From Bacteroidota bacterium (GTDB lineage Bacteria; Bacteroidota; Ignavibacteria; Kryptoniales; JAKASW01), in contig JAMCQL010000042.1 in assembly GCA_023381615.1 (NCBI GenBank), positions 39,826-103,825 of the forward strand: 64,000 nt of DNA, read 5' to 3'. Within the stretch, counting starts at the first letter, position 1; each line of letters opens with the position of its first letter. Shown here piece after piece: positions 47,970 through 57,347 of this stretch. The notes under the pieces were generated by a model. It was not told the DNA's origin. It made no database searches and saw nothing but the letters and a program-made list of their open reading frames with translations. Position numbers and translations under genes: made by a program.

Positions 47970-48731
47970 GTGAAGACTGTTAAGTCGCAGGAACCGACAG
48001 ATGTCCAGGAGTTTAAAGGGTTTTCCAAAGAGACTTTCGAATTTTTCGGTGAACTGTATAAGCACAATTCGGTTACATGGTTCAGAAAGCACAGAAAAGA
48101 TTACGAAGAATATCTATTAAATCCTGCGCGCTCTTTTGTAATTTCTATTGGCCCATTCATAAAGTTCATCAATCCGGTCCTTGATACCGAGCCGAAGTTC
48201 AACAGGACTTTAGTGAGACTGAACAGGGATATGCGCTTTGCAAAGAAACCATATAAGGATTTCTTCTTGATTCGTTTCGGAAAGTCTAAATGGGATTCTG
48301 AATTGTTCTTGTATCTCGACAGAAACGGAATGGAGCTGGGGACTTTCATAAACAACGAGAAGACAGACGGCCGCCGTCGTTTCGGTGAAAACATTTCCGC
48401 ACATGGTTCAGCTTTTATTGATGCCTGCAAGAAATACAAGATCGGGAGCGAATTCTCCGCATACGAGCTTCACAGCGGGACGGAGCCTATCTCGGAGCAC
48501 TTCAATCCAAAACGCGACTACATGAAACTCAAAGGCGTCGATTATATCATCTTCGGAAAAGAAATAGATAAATCAGATCCTGTGGCGTCATCGAAGGGTT
48601 TGCTTGCCCAAGCAATGAAAATTTATAACAGACTTTATCCACTTTACATTTTCTCCACTTCGGACAATCCTCTTGCCGACTTGGAATCTTACCGCAGCCG
48701 AATAGGTTTGCTGAAGATTTCGAGCAAATGA
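47970..48731 (+). CDS. DUF2461 family protein
   Basis: 253 residues from a GTG start. GFSKETFEFFGELYKHNSVTWFRKHRKDYEEYLLNPAR and the later RLNRDMRFAKKPYKDFFLIRF are the conserved blocks of the DUF2461/TIGR02453 family (signature residues: Trp-Phe-x-x-His near residue 33 and Arg-Asp-x-Arg-Phe near 90). The biochemical function is unknown. It is five bases after glyQS and overlaps the glycerate kinase ATG by four bases. Confidence 0.88.
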   Translation: MKTVKSQEPTDVQEFKGFSKETFEFFGELYKHNSVTWFRKHRKDYEEYLLNPARSFVISIGPFIKFINPVLDTEPKFNRTLVRLNRDMRFAKKPYKDFFLIRFGKSKWDSELFLYLDRNGMELGTFINNEKTDGRRRFGENISAHGSAFIDACKKYKIGSEFSAYELHSGTEPISEHFNPKRDYMKLKGVDYIIFGKEIDKSDPVASSKGLLAQAMKIYNRLYPLYIFSTSDNPLADLESYRSRIGLLKISSK

Positions 48732-50062
48732 AAAATCAAAGAGCTGTTTCTGCGGAGAGGCTTCTGCAGAGAATTGTTGAACACTCGATCAACACTGTTA
48801 AGCCTTCCACACTGTTTGAGCATCAATTCCATTTGACTGCTGACAAACTCAACTCGTTTGGTTACTCGATAGATTTGAGAAACTATCGCGAGGTGAAGTG
48901 TGTCGCAATCGGAAAATCCGCCGAAGCTATGGCATTTGAAGTGAAAAGGAAATTAGGCGGCAGAGTGAACGGAATCATCGCCACTCCGGTAGAAAGACAC
49001 TTCGATATCGAAGACTTCAAGTTTTTCCACACCGGACATCCATTTCCAAATGAAGAGAGTGTAAAAGCAGGGAAAGCTGTGCGCGATTTTGTTGCCGTGA
49101 GCGACGAAAAAGATTTGCTTCTCTTTTTGATCTCCGGCGGCGGGAGTGCCTCAATTTTTCTTCCGCCGGAAGGAGTGAGTCTTGACGACATCAAACAGAT
49201 GACCAAGGCTCTTTTAGACAACGGCGTATCTATCTGGAAAATAAACCTGATTCGACGACATCTTTCAGTTTTAGGCGGCGGGAAGTTGTCCGCTCTCGTG
49301 CCGAAACAAAAGAAAATATCACTGATAATTTCAGATGTTGCCGGCGATGATGTGATCTCTATAGCGAGCGGCCCAACTGTTCGTGACAACACGACTCCGA
49401 ACGATGCTTACAGGCTTCTCGAAAAGAGCGGATTAAAGGACAAAGTTCCGAAATCGATACTGCCTTTCTTGGAAAAGGCAGGGAAAGACTTTGCGATTCC
49501 GAGATTCGAAAATAATGTTGTGCGAATGATCGCGTCGAATGCGGACGCGCTGAGTGCTGCGGAAAAAGTCGGTATTGAGAATGGATTCAACACGCTTGTC
49601 CTCACACGTTTCTTTGAAATGGACGCAGAGAACGCTGCGGATTTTTTGGTGTCGATTGCCAGATCAATCGAACTCGAGGGCAATCCCATTCCTGCGCCGG
49701 CACTGATACTCCTTGGAGGTGAAACCACCGTAAGAGTAAAAGGAAACGGAAAGGGAGGAAGGAACCAGCATCTCGTTCTGACCGCATTGAGAAAGTTAGC
49801 CGCGCTTTCAAGGAATAATTCTGTGGTCACCAGAACATCGGTCTTTTCCTTCGGAACCGACGGCAAAGATGGGAACAGCGACGATGCGGGTGCATTTGCT
49901 TCGTTCAACACTTTTGAAAAAGTTGACGGCGGATTAGAAGAAATCGAAAGACGCATCTCCTCGAACGATTCAAATTCTTTTTTTAGAAAATATGGCGGGC
50001 TTATAACTACGGGTCCGACCGACACCAACGTAATGGACATACTTGGAATAATAGTAGCATGA
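48728..50062 (+). CDS. Glycerate 2-kinase (DUF4147/MOFRL family)
   Basis: Phosphorylates glycerate to 2-phosphoglycerate, feeding lower glycolysis. The N-terminal DUF4147 domain has AIGKSAEAMA, TGHPFPNEESVKAGKAV and LISGGGSAS. The C-terminal MOFRL domain has LLGGETTVRVKGNGKGGRNQ (positions about 330-350), FGTDGKDGNSDDAGAF and TGPTDTNVMDI. 444 residues. It overlaps both neighbours by four bases. Confidence 0.93.
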   Translation: MKNQRAVSAERLLQRIVEHSINTVKPSTLFEHQFHLTADKLNSFGYSIDLRNYREVKCVAIGKSAEAMAFEVKRKLGGRVNGIIATPVERHFDIEDFKFFHTGHPFPNEESVKAGKAVRDFVAVSDEKDLLLFLISGGGSASIFLPPEGVSLDDIKQMTKALLDNGVSIWKINLIRRHLSVLGGGKLSALVPKQKKISLIISDVAGDDVISIASGPTVRDNTTPNDAYRLLEKSGLKDKVPKSILPFLEKAGKDFAIPRFENNVVRMIASNADALSAAEKVGIENGFNTLVLTRFFEMDAENAADFLVSIARSIELEGNPIPAPALILLGGETTVRVKGNGKGGRNQHLVLTALRKLAALSRNNSVVTRTSVFSFGTDGKDGNSDDAGAFASFNTFEKVDGGLEEIERRISSNDSNSFFRKYGGLITTGPTDTNVMDILGIIVA

Positions 50063-51474
50063 TAACTGTCGATGAAATTGTGGAATTAAAAATAGACTCG
50101 ATAGCTTTTGAAGGAAAAGCCATAGCGAGGATCGAGGGCTGTGTTGTCTTTGTTGCCGGCGGCGTACCTGGCGACGCTGTGAAAGCGAAAATTCTCAAGC
50201 GCAAGAAAGATTATGCGGAAGCGAAGGTCGTCGAGATCGTTTCTCCCTCACCACATCGCGTTCAGCCGCCGTGCAGGTATTTCGGAGTCTGCGGCGGCTG
50301 CAGGTGGCAGCATCTTGATTATGACGAACAAATCCGTTTCAAACGTCAGCACGTCGTCGATGCGTTTGAGCGAACAGCGGGTCTGCAGATCGACGTTGCC
50401 GACACCGTCGGAGCCGAAGAAATTTATGAGTACCGCAACAAACTTGAGTTCACTTTTTCCGACAATCCTTACAGGATTTTCGAGAATGATCCGGTGAAGG
50501 TTGCTTTGGGCTTCCATGCGCCGGGCAGGTATGACAAAGCTATCGATATCGAACACTGCTATCTTGCGGATGAAAAAGTAAATACTGTCTTGAATTGGTT
50601 TAGGAATGCAATTGCGCCTGAATCTAATTTGAAAAGGGAGCTGGGCCTTACAATTTATGATTCCCAAAGTCACACCGGTCTGTTTAGATTTCTGACAGTC
50701 AGGAAGTCGTTTTCAACCGGCGAGTTGATGGTCAGCTTGGTGATTTTGAATGAAGACGATGCGGTGGAAAAACTCGCTTCAAAACTTCACGACGAGCTTT
50801 CTTTCGTTTCGACATTTGCTTCGATAGTCAATTCGACACGTGCGCAGGTCGCAAACGGAAAAGTGTGGCGTGTTCATTTCGGCAACGGCTATATAACCGA
50901 AAAGATTGGGAAATATTCGTTCAGGATTTCTCCGCTTTCGTTTTTCCAGACGAACACTCTTCAAGCCGAGAGGCTTTATGAAGCCGCGCTGAAAGGCGTG
51001 AGCGGGAAGCAAGAAGTCATTTACGATCTTTACAGCGGCACAGGAAGCATTTCTATTTACTTGTCCGAATTGGCTGAGCAGATTTTCGGCTTTGAGTTAG
51101 TTGAGTCAGCAGTGAAAGACGCGGCGGAAAATGCCAATTTAAACGGCATTGAGAATGTGAAATTTGTCCAGACAGACCTGCTCGAACTTTTCAAGGGAAG
51201 AGATCCGATGGCAAATTTTCAGAAGCTAAGTCTGCCAAAGCCTGACCTGATAGTGCTCGACCCTCCCCGCAGCGGACTCCATCCAAAGATAGCTTCGAAT
51301 CTCCATTTGCTCGGTGCAAAAACGATCGTTTACGTGAGTTGTAACCCGATGACGCAGGCAAGAGATGTGAAGGAAATTGTGTCGCATGGATATGCGCCTG
51401 TTCACTCCCAGCCGGTTGACATGTTCCCACAAACCTATCACATCGAGAACGTTCTGATTCTGCGCGCGACTTGA
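50059..51474 (+). CDS. rlmD: RlmD-type 23S rRNA (uracil-5-)-methyltransferase with Fe-S cluster
   Basis: SAM-dependent RNA m5U methyltransferase of the RumA/TrmA family, 471 residues. Residues 1-62 are a TRAM RNA-binding domain. The 4Fe-4S ligands are Cys72, Cys78, Cys81 and Cys167, in the C-x5-C-x2-C...C spacing of RumA. YDLYSGTGSISIYLS binds SAM, DPPRSG and VSCNPMTQARD hold the catalytic centre with the nucleophile cysteine. Which uridine is modified (1939, 747 or a tRNA position) cannot be decided from sequence alone. Confidence 0.93.
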   Translation: MITVDEIVELKIDSIAFEGKAIARIEGCVVFVAGGVPGDAVKAKILKRKKDYAEAKVVEIVSPSPHRVQPPCRYFGVCGGCRWQHLDYDEQIRFKRQHVVDAFERTAGLQIDVADTVGAEEIYEYRNKLEFTFSDNPYRIFENDPVKVALGFHAPGRYDKAIDIEHCYLADEKVNTVLNWFRNAIAPESNLKRELGLTIYDSQSHTGLFRFLTVRKSFSTGELMVSLVILNEDDAVEKLASKLHDELSFVSTFASIVNSTRAQVANGKVWRVHFGNGYITEKIGKYSFRISPLSFFQTNTLQAERLYEAALKGVSGKQEVIYDLYSGTGSISIYLSELAEQIFGFELVESAVKDAAENANLNGIENVKFVQTDLLELFKGRDPMANFQKLSLPKPDLIVLDPPRSGLHPKIASNLHLLGAKTIVYVSCNPMTQARDVKEIVSHGYAPVHSQPVDMFPQTYHIENVLILRAT

Positions 51475-51504
51475 TTCCGTTCGGCTTTTGCGCAAGATTT
51501 TGAT

Positions 51505-52632
51505 GTGCATAGGAGAAAAATTTTTACGGGACTCCGCAAAGCAGGAAATAATAAAGTACGAATAGAATTTCTCTGTGGACTTTTGGCATGTCTTGTTGTA
51601 TGGCTAACTTTCTTTTTATCCGGCTGTTCGCAATCATCACCGACTGCTCCCACCGGTTCTTTTGGTCCTCCTCGATTATTTATTTCGGGCAATCAAATTG
51701 TTAATAGTCTTGGTGTTCCACAAATACTCCGAGGCGTTTCCATTGCCGATCCCTGCTTTTTGTCTGAAGTTGATAAGCATCTTGATGAACAAGATTTCCA
51801 AGTCCTTGCTCAGGATTGGAAAGTCACTATAGTCAGGGTTCCAATTTATCCGGATTTGTTTTCGAGCGATCCGAATTATCTTTCCGATTACGTCGACAGC
51901 GTTGTGGCGTGGGCGGGTAAGTACGGAATTTATGCTTTCATCGGCTGGCACGCGCACGGAAATCCGCTCACCGGACAAACTGAAAATCCATCGTGGGCTT
52001 CGACTCCACCGTGGCACGGGAATCCGTACAATCCGAATCTTAATTTAGCCGTGAATGCGCTTCGGCAAATTGCATATCGTTACAAGGACAAACCGTGGGT
52101 TATTTACGGAACTTTCAATGAGCCTGCATTTATAACGTGGAACGTGTGGATGCCGATTGCGGAACAGTTGGTCGACGCTGTTCATTCTGCCAATCCTTCT
52201 GCGCTGGTGATGGTGTCAGGAGTAGATTGGGGATACGACTTAAGCGGCGCGATTTCTAATCCGGTGAAAAGGCCAAACGTAGTTTATGAAATTCATCCTT
52301 ATCCTTGGAAAGGCATTACGTGGAAATATATTTTGCGTCAAGTGCATGCGCATTATCCGGTGTTCGTCGGTGAATGGGGATTTGACACTGAGATGAGTTC
52401 ATCTTACGAAGAAGAAAATTACGGGAAACCGCTCGTTAATTTCTGTGCGGAAGAGGGAATCGGTTGGACCGCCTGGGTGTGGCACGACACATGGCAGCCT
52501 TCGATGCTTGCTTCATTCAATGGATATAGCCCAACTCCTTACGGCACTTTTGTCAAACAGAGTCTGAGTGTCCCGGTATATCAGCTGTTGAACGCCTCGA
52601 GAAGTTACGGCATTTCTTCCGTCACAAAGTAG
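51505..52632 (+). CDS. GH5-type glycoside hydrolase lipoprotein
   Basis: 375 residues. The signal ends in a good lipobox (LSGC, Cys41), so it is lipid-anchored. ILRGVSIADPCF and the (beta/alpha)8 pattern follow GH5 endoglucanase/mannanase enzymes. The acid/base is Glu206 in TFNEPAF and the nucleophile Glu290 in VFVGEWGF; VYEIHPYPWKG carries the conserved His-x-Tyr. It should be active on a beta-glycan. The start is a GTG at 51505 without a clear ribosome site; a later start would cut into the signal. No other polysaccharide genes are near. Confidence 0.9.
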   Translation: MHRRKIFTGLRKAGNNKVRIEFLCGLLACLVVWLTFFLSGCSQSSPTAPTGSFGPPRLFISGNQIVNSLGVPQILRGVSIADPCFLSEVDKHLDEQDFQVLAQDWKVTIVRVPIYPDLFSSDPNYLSDYVDSVVAWAGKYGIYAFIGWHAHGNPLTGQTENPSWASTPPWHGNPYNPNLNLAVNALRQIAYRYKDKPWVIYGTFNEPAFITWNVWMPIAEQLVDAVHSANPSALVMVSGVDWGYDLSGAISNPVKRPNVVYEIHPYPWKGITWKYILRQVHAHYPVFVGEWGFDTEMSSSYEEENYGKPLVNFCAEEGIGWTAWVWHDTWQPSMLASFNGYSPTPYGTFVKQSLSVPVYQLLNASRSYGISSVTK

Positions 52633-52658
52633 AGCCTTGTTCAGATTTCTACGCAGTC

Positions 52659-53861
52659 TCATCGGACATTTTTGCCTGACCAAACACCACCGAGTTTAAC
52701 TTTATCTGTCCTGATAGTTTCAGTATACTCAACTGCCGTCGAATACATCTTGTCTATGTCAATCATTTGGATGCACTCGAGATTATAGGGGCATGATTTT
52801 TTCCAACATGGAGAGCAGAAGAGTCCTTCGGGAATGAATTTTGTCCCTCTATCGTAAAGGTCTATTTCCGTCCAACAGCTTACCCCGAACCAAACGAGCA
52901 CATATTTCTTCAGTGCAATCGCAAGATGCATTCCGAAACTGTCGCCGGTGATGACTATGTCCGCAGCATTCTCGTAAATAATTCCTTTGCGTATTCCCTC
53001 GGTTGTCGGTGTATTGAAAAGACGTGTCATCAACTCCGGATTTCGCTCTATCGCAGTTGAATAAATCTGTTCGTTTCGTTCAAAATCCTCGCGTCCGCCG
53101 AGAAGAAGCATTTTAATGTTTTTTTGGTGCGAAAATTTTTCTATGAGTTTCAGATGTTGTCCGATGGTCATCTTCTTATTCGGATAAAGATTGGAACATC
53201 CCGTGTTGAAACCAATGACGACTTCTTTATCCCCGATGCCTTTGGACTTCCTGTACCATGACGTCAATGCGATTTCTTCTTCGGTTAACCTCAGGACATA
53301 TTCATCGCGCTGGTAGGGAAGTTTGAATGTCTCCGCAAGAATATCCTGTCCGGTGCGCTGGTTGACACGGAATTTCAGGTAATCGTCGATGCCGAGTTTG
53401 TAATTATAGCTCGCTTCTTTGTTCAGCGGAACTATCTGGGCATTTTCATTTAATCCGAAGCCGAGTTTTTCTTTTCCTCTCAACTTCATCGTCAACGCGG
53501 CAGACCTTGTTGATTTGTCGACATTCAAAATCAGATCAAATGCCATTTGCTCTAGAATGAGCCAGCTTTCTGCGTCCCAGACAAACACGTCGTCAATTAA
53601 GGGATTCTCCTGCAGGAGCGGCGCGGCCGATTTCAACGTAACCCAGCCGATGTAACTCTCCGGATATTTCCGTTTGATCGGTTCCAACTGCGCTGTTGTC
53701 ATCAACACGTCGCCCATTGCGTCGAGATTTATTATTAAGATTTTCTTCCCAAAGCTTCTATCGTTTTGTGTGCATCCTTCGTAGCAAGTCTTGTAGGGAA
53801 AGCACGGCTTATAGCCCGTGAACCTTTTACAGTCGGGTATATTGAAGTCAAATACTTTCAT
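52659..53861 (-). CDS. Glycosyltransferase family 9 protein with Cys-rich ends
   Basis: Heptosyltransferase-like GT9 enzyme, 400 residues from the ATG at 53861, which has an AAGGAG upstream; the in-frame TTG at 53885 is too close to that site. IINLDAMGDVLMTTAQLEPIK is the GT9 N-terminal motif (residues about 38-58) and GDSFGMHLAIALKKYVLVWFG the C-terminal one. Unusually there are cysteines 11, 20, 26 and 30 before the domain and a second cluster near the C-terminus (FCSPCWKKSCPYNLEC), possibly a metal site. It overlaps the next GT9 gene by 14 bases. Confidence 0.85.
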   Translation of the reverse strand: MKVFDFNIPDCKRFTGYKPCFPYKTCYEGCTQNDRSFGKKILIINLDAMGDVLMTTAQLEPIKRKYPESYIGWVTLKSAAPLLQENPLIDDVFVWDAESWLILEQMAFDLILNVDKSTRSAALTMKLRGKEKLGFGLNENAQIVPLNKEASYNYKLGIDDYLKFRVNQRTGQDILAETFKLPYQRDEYVLRLTEEEIALTSWYRKSKGIGDKEVVIGFNTGCSNLYPNKKMTIGQHLKLIEKFSHQKNIKMLLLGGREDFERNEQIYSTAIERNPELMTRLFNTPTTEGIRKGIIYENAADIVITGDSFGMHLAIALKKYVLVWFGVSCWTEIDLYDRGTKFIPEGLFCSPCWKKSCPYNLECIQMIDIDKMYSTAVEYTETIRTDKVKLGGVWSGKNVR

Positions 53862-54900
53862 CGACTTTGTTCGCTCCTTGTTCAATCTTTGAGATTAGTT
53901 TCAGCAGACTTTGGAAAACAGTCTCTGCTTCAAGTTCTGTCATGCACAAGTTTCCAATCGGACATTTTGTTAGGTTGCACTCTAAACATTCGAGCGTTTC
54001 ATTTCGTACTCTCACGGAAGTGTTTCCGTAAGGTCCCTGGAGATGCGGACTCGTCGGACCGAAGATGGCAAGAGTTGGCACATTCAAAGCCGCTGCAATG
54101 TGCATTGGTCCGGAATCGTTTGTAACCAGAAGCCGTGATGCTTCGATTATCGCTCCCATTTCGTGGAGGGAAGTTGGAGGAGCAAGAATCGTTTTGGATG
54201 ATTGCGCAATTGCCTCCGCTTCCTTTCTTTCGGACGGGCCGTAAAGCACCACGACGGGCATATTCAATTCTGAGTCAATCATTCTGCAGAGTCGAATGAA
54301 CTTATCAGTTTTCCATCTCTTAATTTCCCAGCTGCCTCCGATATTTATCGTTATGAATTTGTTCGCTGAGAGCCCCGGCGAATCCAAAAACTCGGTCGCA
54401 AAATTTCTCGCCGTGTCGTTGATATAAAAAGTCGGTTTCTTGAATTTCACTTGAAGTCCGAGCCGGCGCAAAGCGTCGAGGTTAAACTCAACGTTGTGAA
54501 CCTCTCCGCTTCTCGGTGCGACGATTATATTGTATGCGTACTTCCTCCACTTGAATGGAAAACCGACTCTATATTTCGCTCCGCTGAACCACGTTATGAT
54601 TGCAGTACGGGGATTCCCAAAGAGATCAATAACCAGATCATATTTGTTTTTTTTCACTCCAAATATGATCGATGCGGAAGATTGCTTTGTTGTGTCGAAT
54701 GAAATCACATCATTGACAAATGGATTGCCGTCAAGGATCGTGGATGTAAATTTTTCCACAAGGAAGTCGATCTTTGCCTGCGGGAATTCGTCCCTCAGGT
54801 TCGGAAGAACCGGCGTAGACAGCAGAACATCCCCAATCGCGCGTGGTTTTATCACCAAAATCTTGCCTACTTTTGTCTTTTCGAATTGGAGATTCTTCAT
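53848..54900 (-). CDS. Glycosyltransferase family 9 (LPS heptosyltransferase-like)
   Basis: 350 residues from the ATG at 54900; an earlier start at 54996 would add 32 hydrophobic residues and would reach into the divergent neighbour. ILVIKPRAIGDVLLSTPVLPNL is the GT9 start, GGSWEIKRWKTDKFIRL the donor-site region and VTNDSGPMHIAAALNVPTLAIFGP the signature block with the Asp-Ser-Gly-Pro-Met-His core. Four cysteines (CLECNLTKC...C) lie near the C-terminus. Probably adds heptose or a related sugar to the LPS core, which fits gmhB, lpxB and lpxK in this window. Confidence 0.88.
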   Translation of the reverse strand: MKNLQFEKTKVGKILVIKPRAIGDVLLSTPVLPNLRDEFPQAKIDFLVEKFTSTILDGNPFVNDVISFDTTKQSSASIIFGVKKNKYDLVIDLFGNPRTAIITWFSGAKYRVGFPFKWRKYAYNIIVAPRSGEVHNVEFNLDALRRLGLQVKFKKPTFYINDTARNFATEFLDSPGLSANKFITINIGGSWEIKRWKTDKFIRLCRMIDSELNMPVVVLYGPSERKEAEAIAQSSKTILAPPTSLHEMGAIIEASRLLVTNDSGPMHIAAALNVPTLAIFGPTSPHLQGPYGNTSVRVRNETLECLECNLTKCPIGNLCMTELEAETVFQSLLKLISKIEQGANKVDESI

Positions 54901-54970
54901 GAAGTTTTCAGAAAATATAATCAATACGTGCTGTCTTGAAAAATAGATAATTCGCGGGTAGATTCTGAAA

Positions 54971-55897
54971 ATGAAAATACTCAGCTTCGCAGTCATTTTG
55001 TTGGCAGGCGGTACGGCGTTTGGTCAGACCGTTTATCAATTCTTGAATCTTGACGTCAGTGCGCGTGAAGCTTCACTTGCAGGAAGCGTAATGGCACGCA
55101 CGGACGACCCGACAGGTTTCTACTACAATCCGGCTTTGTCGGTGGCTTCGAAAGACCGCGAAGTCACTTTCGGATTTCTTAAACACATCCTCGATATAAA
55201 CGCAGGCTATCTTTTCTCGACTTTCCATTTTCCCGATAAAGGCTATTTCGGAGTCGGGGTCGGCTATATCAATTATGGATCATTTACGACAACCGATGAG
55301 ATGGGAAATGAGTACGGAACGTTCAGCGCAGGCGATGCAGTTCTGACTTTAAATTACTCCAATTATTTAGCCGACAATTTCAGCTACGGGGTTAATGTAA
55401 AAGGGATTTATTCGTCGATTGCTTCCGCAAATTCAGCCGCCGCGGCGTTCGACGTAGGGCTCTATTATAATTTTCCCGATAATCTTTTCGGTGTAGGCTT
55501 TTCGATTCTTAACGTAGGCAAACAACTGAGCACTTACGGAACCGCGAAAGAGTCTTTGCCTTTTAATGTGCGAATCGGAGTGTCGAAGCAGCTTGAGCAT
55601 CTTCCGGTAATTTTGAATTTAGCTTTTCAGAGATTAGGTGACTCAAACCTCAGCGCCTCAGATAAACTGCGTTCGTTTGTCGTTGGCGCCGATTTTTTGC
55701 TTTCCGATAACTTCCATGTTCGTGTCGGCTACGACAATCTGGAACATCAGCAAATGAAGGTCGGACTGAGTTCAGGCATTGAAGGTCTCTCTTTCGGAGT
55801 CGGCTTGAAGTTCTACGGATACGGATTTGATTACTCCTATTCTTCTTGGGGAAAGATCGGCGCAATAAATCGTGTGAATTTGACGACCGCGTTTTGA
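54971..55897 (+). CDS. PorV/PorQ-like outer-membrane protein
   Basis: 308-residue barrel with a signal peptide (residues 1-18, cut after AFG). LNLDVSAREASLAGSVMARTDDPTGFYYNPAL (residues about 26-57) is the characteristic start of the PorV/PorQ family, which in other Bacteroidota is linked to the type IX secretion system. The rest consists of regular strands ending in NLTTAF with a terminal Phe. No other T9SS component was found. It is divergent from the GT9 pair; the 70-base spacer must hold both promoters. Confidence 0.82.
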   Translation: MKILSFAVILLAGGTAFGQTVYQFLNLDVSAREASLAGSVMARTDDPTGFYYNPALSVASKDREVTFGFLKHILDINAGYLFSTFHFPDKGYFGVGVGYINYGSFTTTDEMGNEYGTFSAGDAVLTLNYSNYLADNFSYGVNVKGIYSSIASANSAAAAFDVGLYYNFPDNLFGVGFSILNVGKQLSTYGTAKESLPFNVRIGVSKQLEHLPVILNLAFQRLGDSNLSASDKLRSFVVGADFLLSDNFHVRVGYDNLEHQQMKVGLSSGIEGLSFGVGLKFYGYGFDYSYSSWGKIGAINRVNLTTAF

Positions 55898-56276
55898 TAT
55901 AGATTGTCTTCAAATATTTTGTCAGAACTTAATGACTGCCGCGAGTAAGCAAGAGAAATATAGTGCCGCTTCTAAAAAATAATATTGTGTTTTTGGATGA
56001 CAATTGATTCAGCTAACCCCCTGTGTCCCACACAACGGGACGTGTCCCCCTTGTCAAGGGGGACAAAAAAGTGATACGCGCCCAACACTTCCCCTTCCTT
56101 ATTAAGGAGAGCCCCCCCGACCTATCGGGGGGATAAAGCCGACGGCTCGGCTCGTCGAGGGGAGATCAGTTCTATTAATCGAATGCCTTCATCGCAAAAC
56201 ACAACCTTAATTATTTGAAATGGTACTACGCAATCAAGCGCGTCTTGAATCGCTTCACAGCAATGAGGACTTGAAA
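55898..56276. other. Intergenic region packed with hairpin repeats before butyrate kinase
   Basis: No gene was found. Hairpins: GTCCCCCTTG/CAAGGGGGAC (56044-56064, followed by AAAAAA), CCCCCCGA-CCTA-TCGGGGGG (56113-56132) and GACGGCTCGGCTCGTCGAG (near 56141-56160), a word family also seen at 33740-33755 and 61700-61808. The first may terminate the PorV/PorQ transcript in either direction. An in-frame ATG at 56220 could extend buk but lacks support. Confidence 0.6.
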
Positions 56277-57347
56277 ATGCCTGAGCCTGCTTCGGACTAT
56301 TTCATTTTTGTCGTGAACACCGGATCTACCTCGACTAAGCTTTCCTTTTACCGGAACGAGGAAGTGGTCTCATCTGCCACTATTCGGCACAGGCATGATG
56401 AGATAGAAGCTTTCAAAAATGTTTGGGACCAATATGACTATCGGAGTAAAATCGCGCTCGATTGGTTGAAGGAACTAAAAAAGACTCCTTCAGCTATTGT
56501 CGGGATTGGCGGATTATTGAGGCCTGTTATCGGTGGAACATACTTCGTGAGCGATCAAATGGTTGCCGACGCCCGTGCCAACCTTCAAGGCGAGCATGTT
56601 TCAAATTTAGGGTGCGCCATCGTGCAGAAGATTGCGCAGAAGTTTCGGTGTCCGGCTTTTGTAGTCGATCCGGTTTCCGTTGATGAGTTCGAGGTGTTGG
56701 CGCGGTATTCAGGCCATCCGCTAATCCAGCGGAAAAGTCTTTCCCATGCGTTGAATATTCATTCCGCAGCAAGAATTGCTGCCGGCAAAATCGGCAAGCA
56801 AATTTCGGAAACCAATTTCGTCGTCGCGCATCTTGGCGGCGGGATTTCTGTGGCGCCTGTGAAAGGCGGCAGGATCATTGACGCAAACGATGCCTCCAGT
56901 GACGGACCATTTACGCCGGAAAGAACAGGTGGACTGCCGCTCCAGCAATTTATCAGCCTTTGTCTTTCCGGGGATTTTTCGGAACATGAGATACGAAGGC
57001 TTGTGATGGGGAAGGGCGGTTTGCGTGCTTACCTTGGAACTAATTCCGCAAGGGAAGTTGAAGAGCGAATGCACAATGGCGACGCAGCGGCAGAAGAAGT
57101 TTATAGAGCTATGGCGTACCAAATCTCAAAAGAGATCGGCGCTATGGCGGCAGTTCTAAAAGGAAACGTCGATTCTGTAATCTTGACTGGAGGACTTGCG
57201 AGTTCGAAAACGCTGGTCAATTGGATAAAAGAAAGGGTTGGCTTTATTGCTCCGGTACAGGTTTACCCCGGTGAAGATGAGATGAAAAGTTTAGCGCTTG
57301 GGGGGCTCCGTGTCCTGCGCGGAGAAGAAAAGGCGATGGAGTATTAA
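56277..57347 (+). CDS. buk: Butyrate kinase
   Basis: Converts butyryl phosphate and ADP to butyrate and ATP, or the reverse reaction; ASKHA fold. From the ATG at 56277 it is 356 residues, the family length, with GAGGA nine bases upstream; the upstream ATG at 56220 would add 19 polar residues. VVNTGSTSTKLSFY is the phosphate-1 loop, VAHLGGGISVAPVKGGRIID the phosphate-2 block and VILTGGLASS the adenosine region. It directly precedes ptb, so the pair makes or uses butyryl-CoA. A branched-chain acid kinase activity is an alternative. Confidence 0.93.
   Translation: MPEPASDYFIFVVNTGSTSTKLSFYRNEEVVSSATIRHRHDEIEAFKNVWDQYDYRSKIALDWLKELKKTPSAIVGIGGLLRPVIGGTYFVSDQMVADARANLQGEHVSNLGCAIVQKIAQKFRCPAFVVDPVSVDEFEVLARYSGHPLIQRKSLSHALNIHSAARIAAGKIGKQISETNFVVAHLGGGISVAPVKGGRIIDANDASSDGPFTPERTGGLPLQQFISLCLSGDFSEHEIRRLVMGKGGLRAYLGTNSAREVEERMHNGDAAAEEVYRAMAYQISKEIGAMAAVLKGNVDSVILTGGLASSKTLVNWIKERVGFIAPVQVYPGEDEMKSLALGGLRVLRGEEKAMEY

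Noticed and set aside
49408..50040. 210-codon open frame on the minus strand
   Set aside because: It is antisense to the glycerate 2-kinase gene, low-complexity Ser/Phe-rich, and the forward gene is clearly real.
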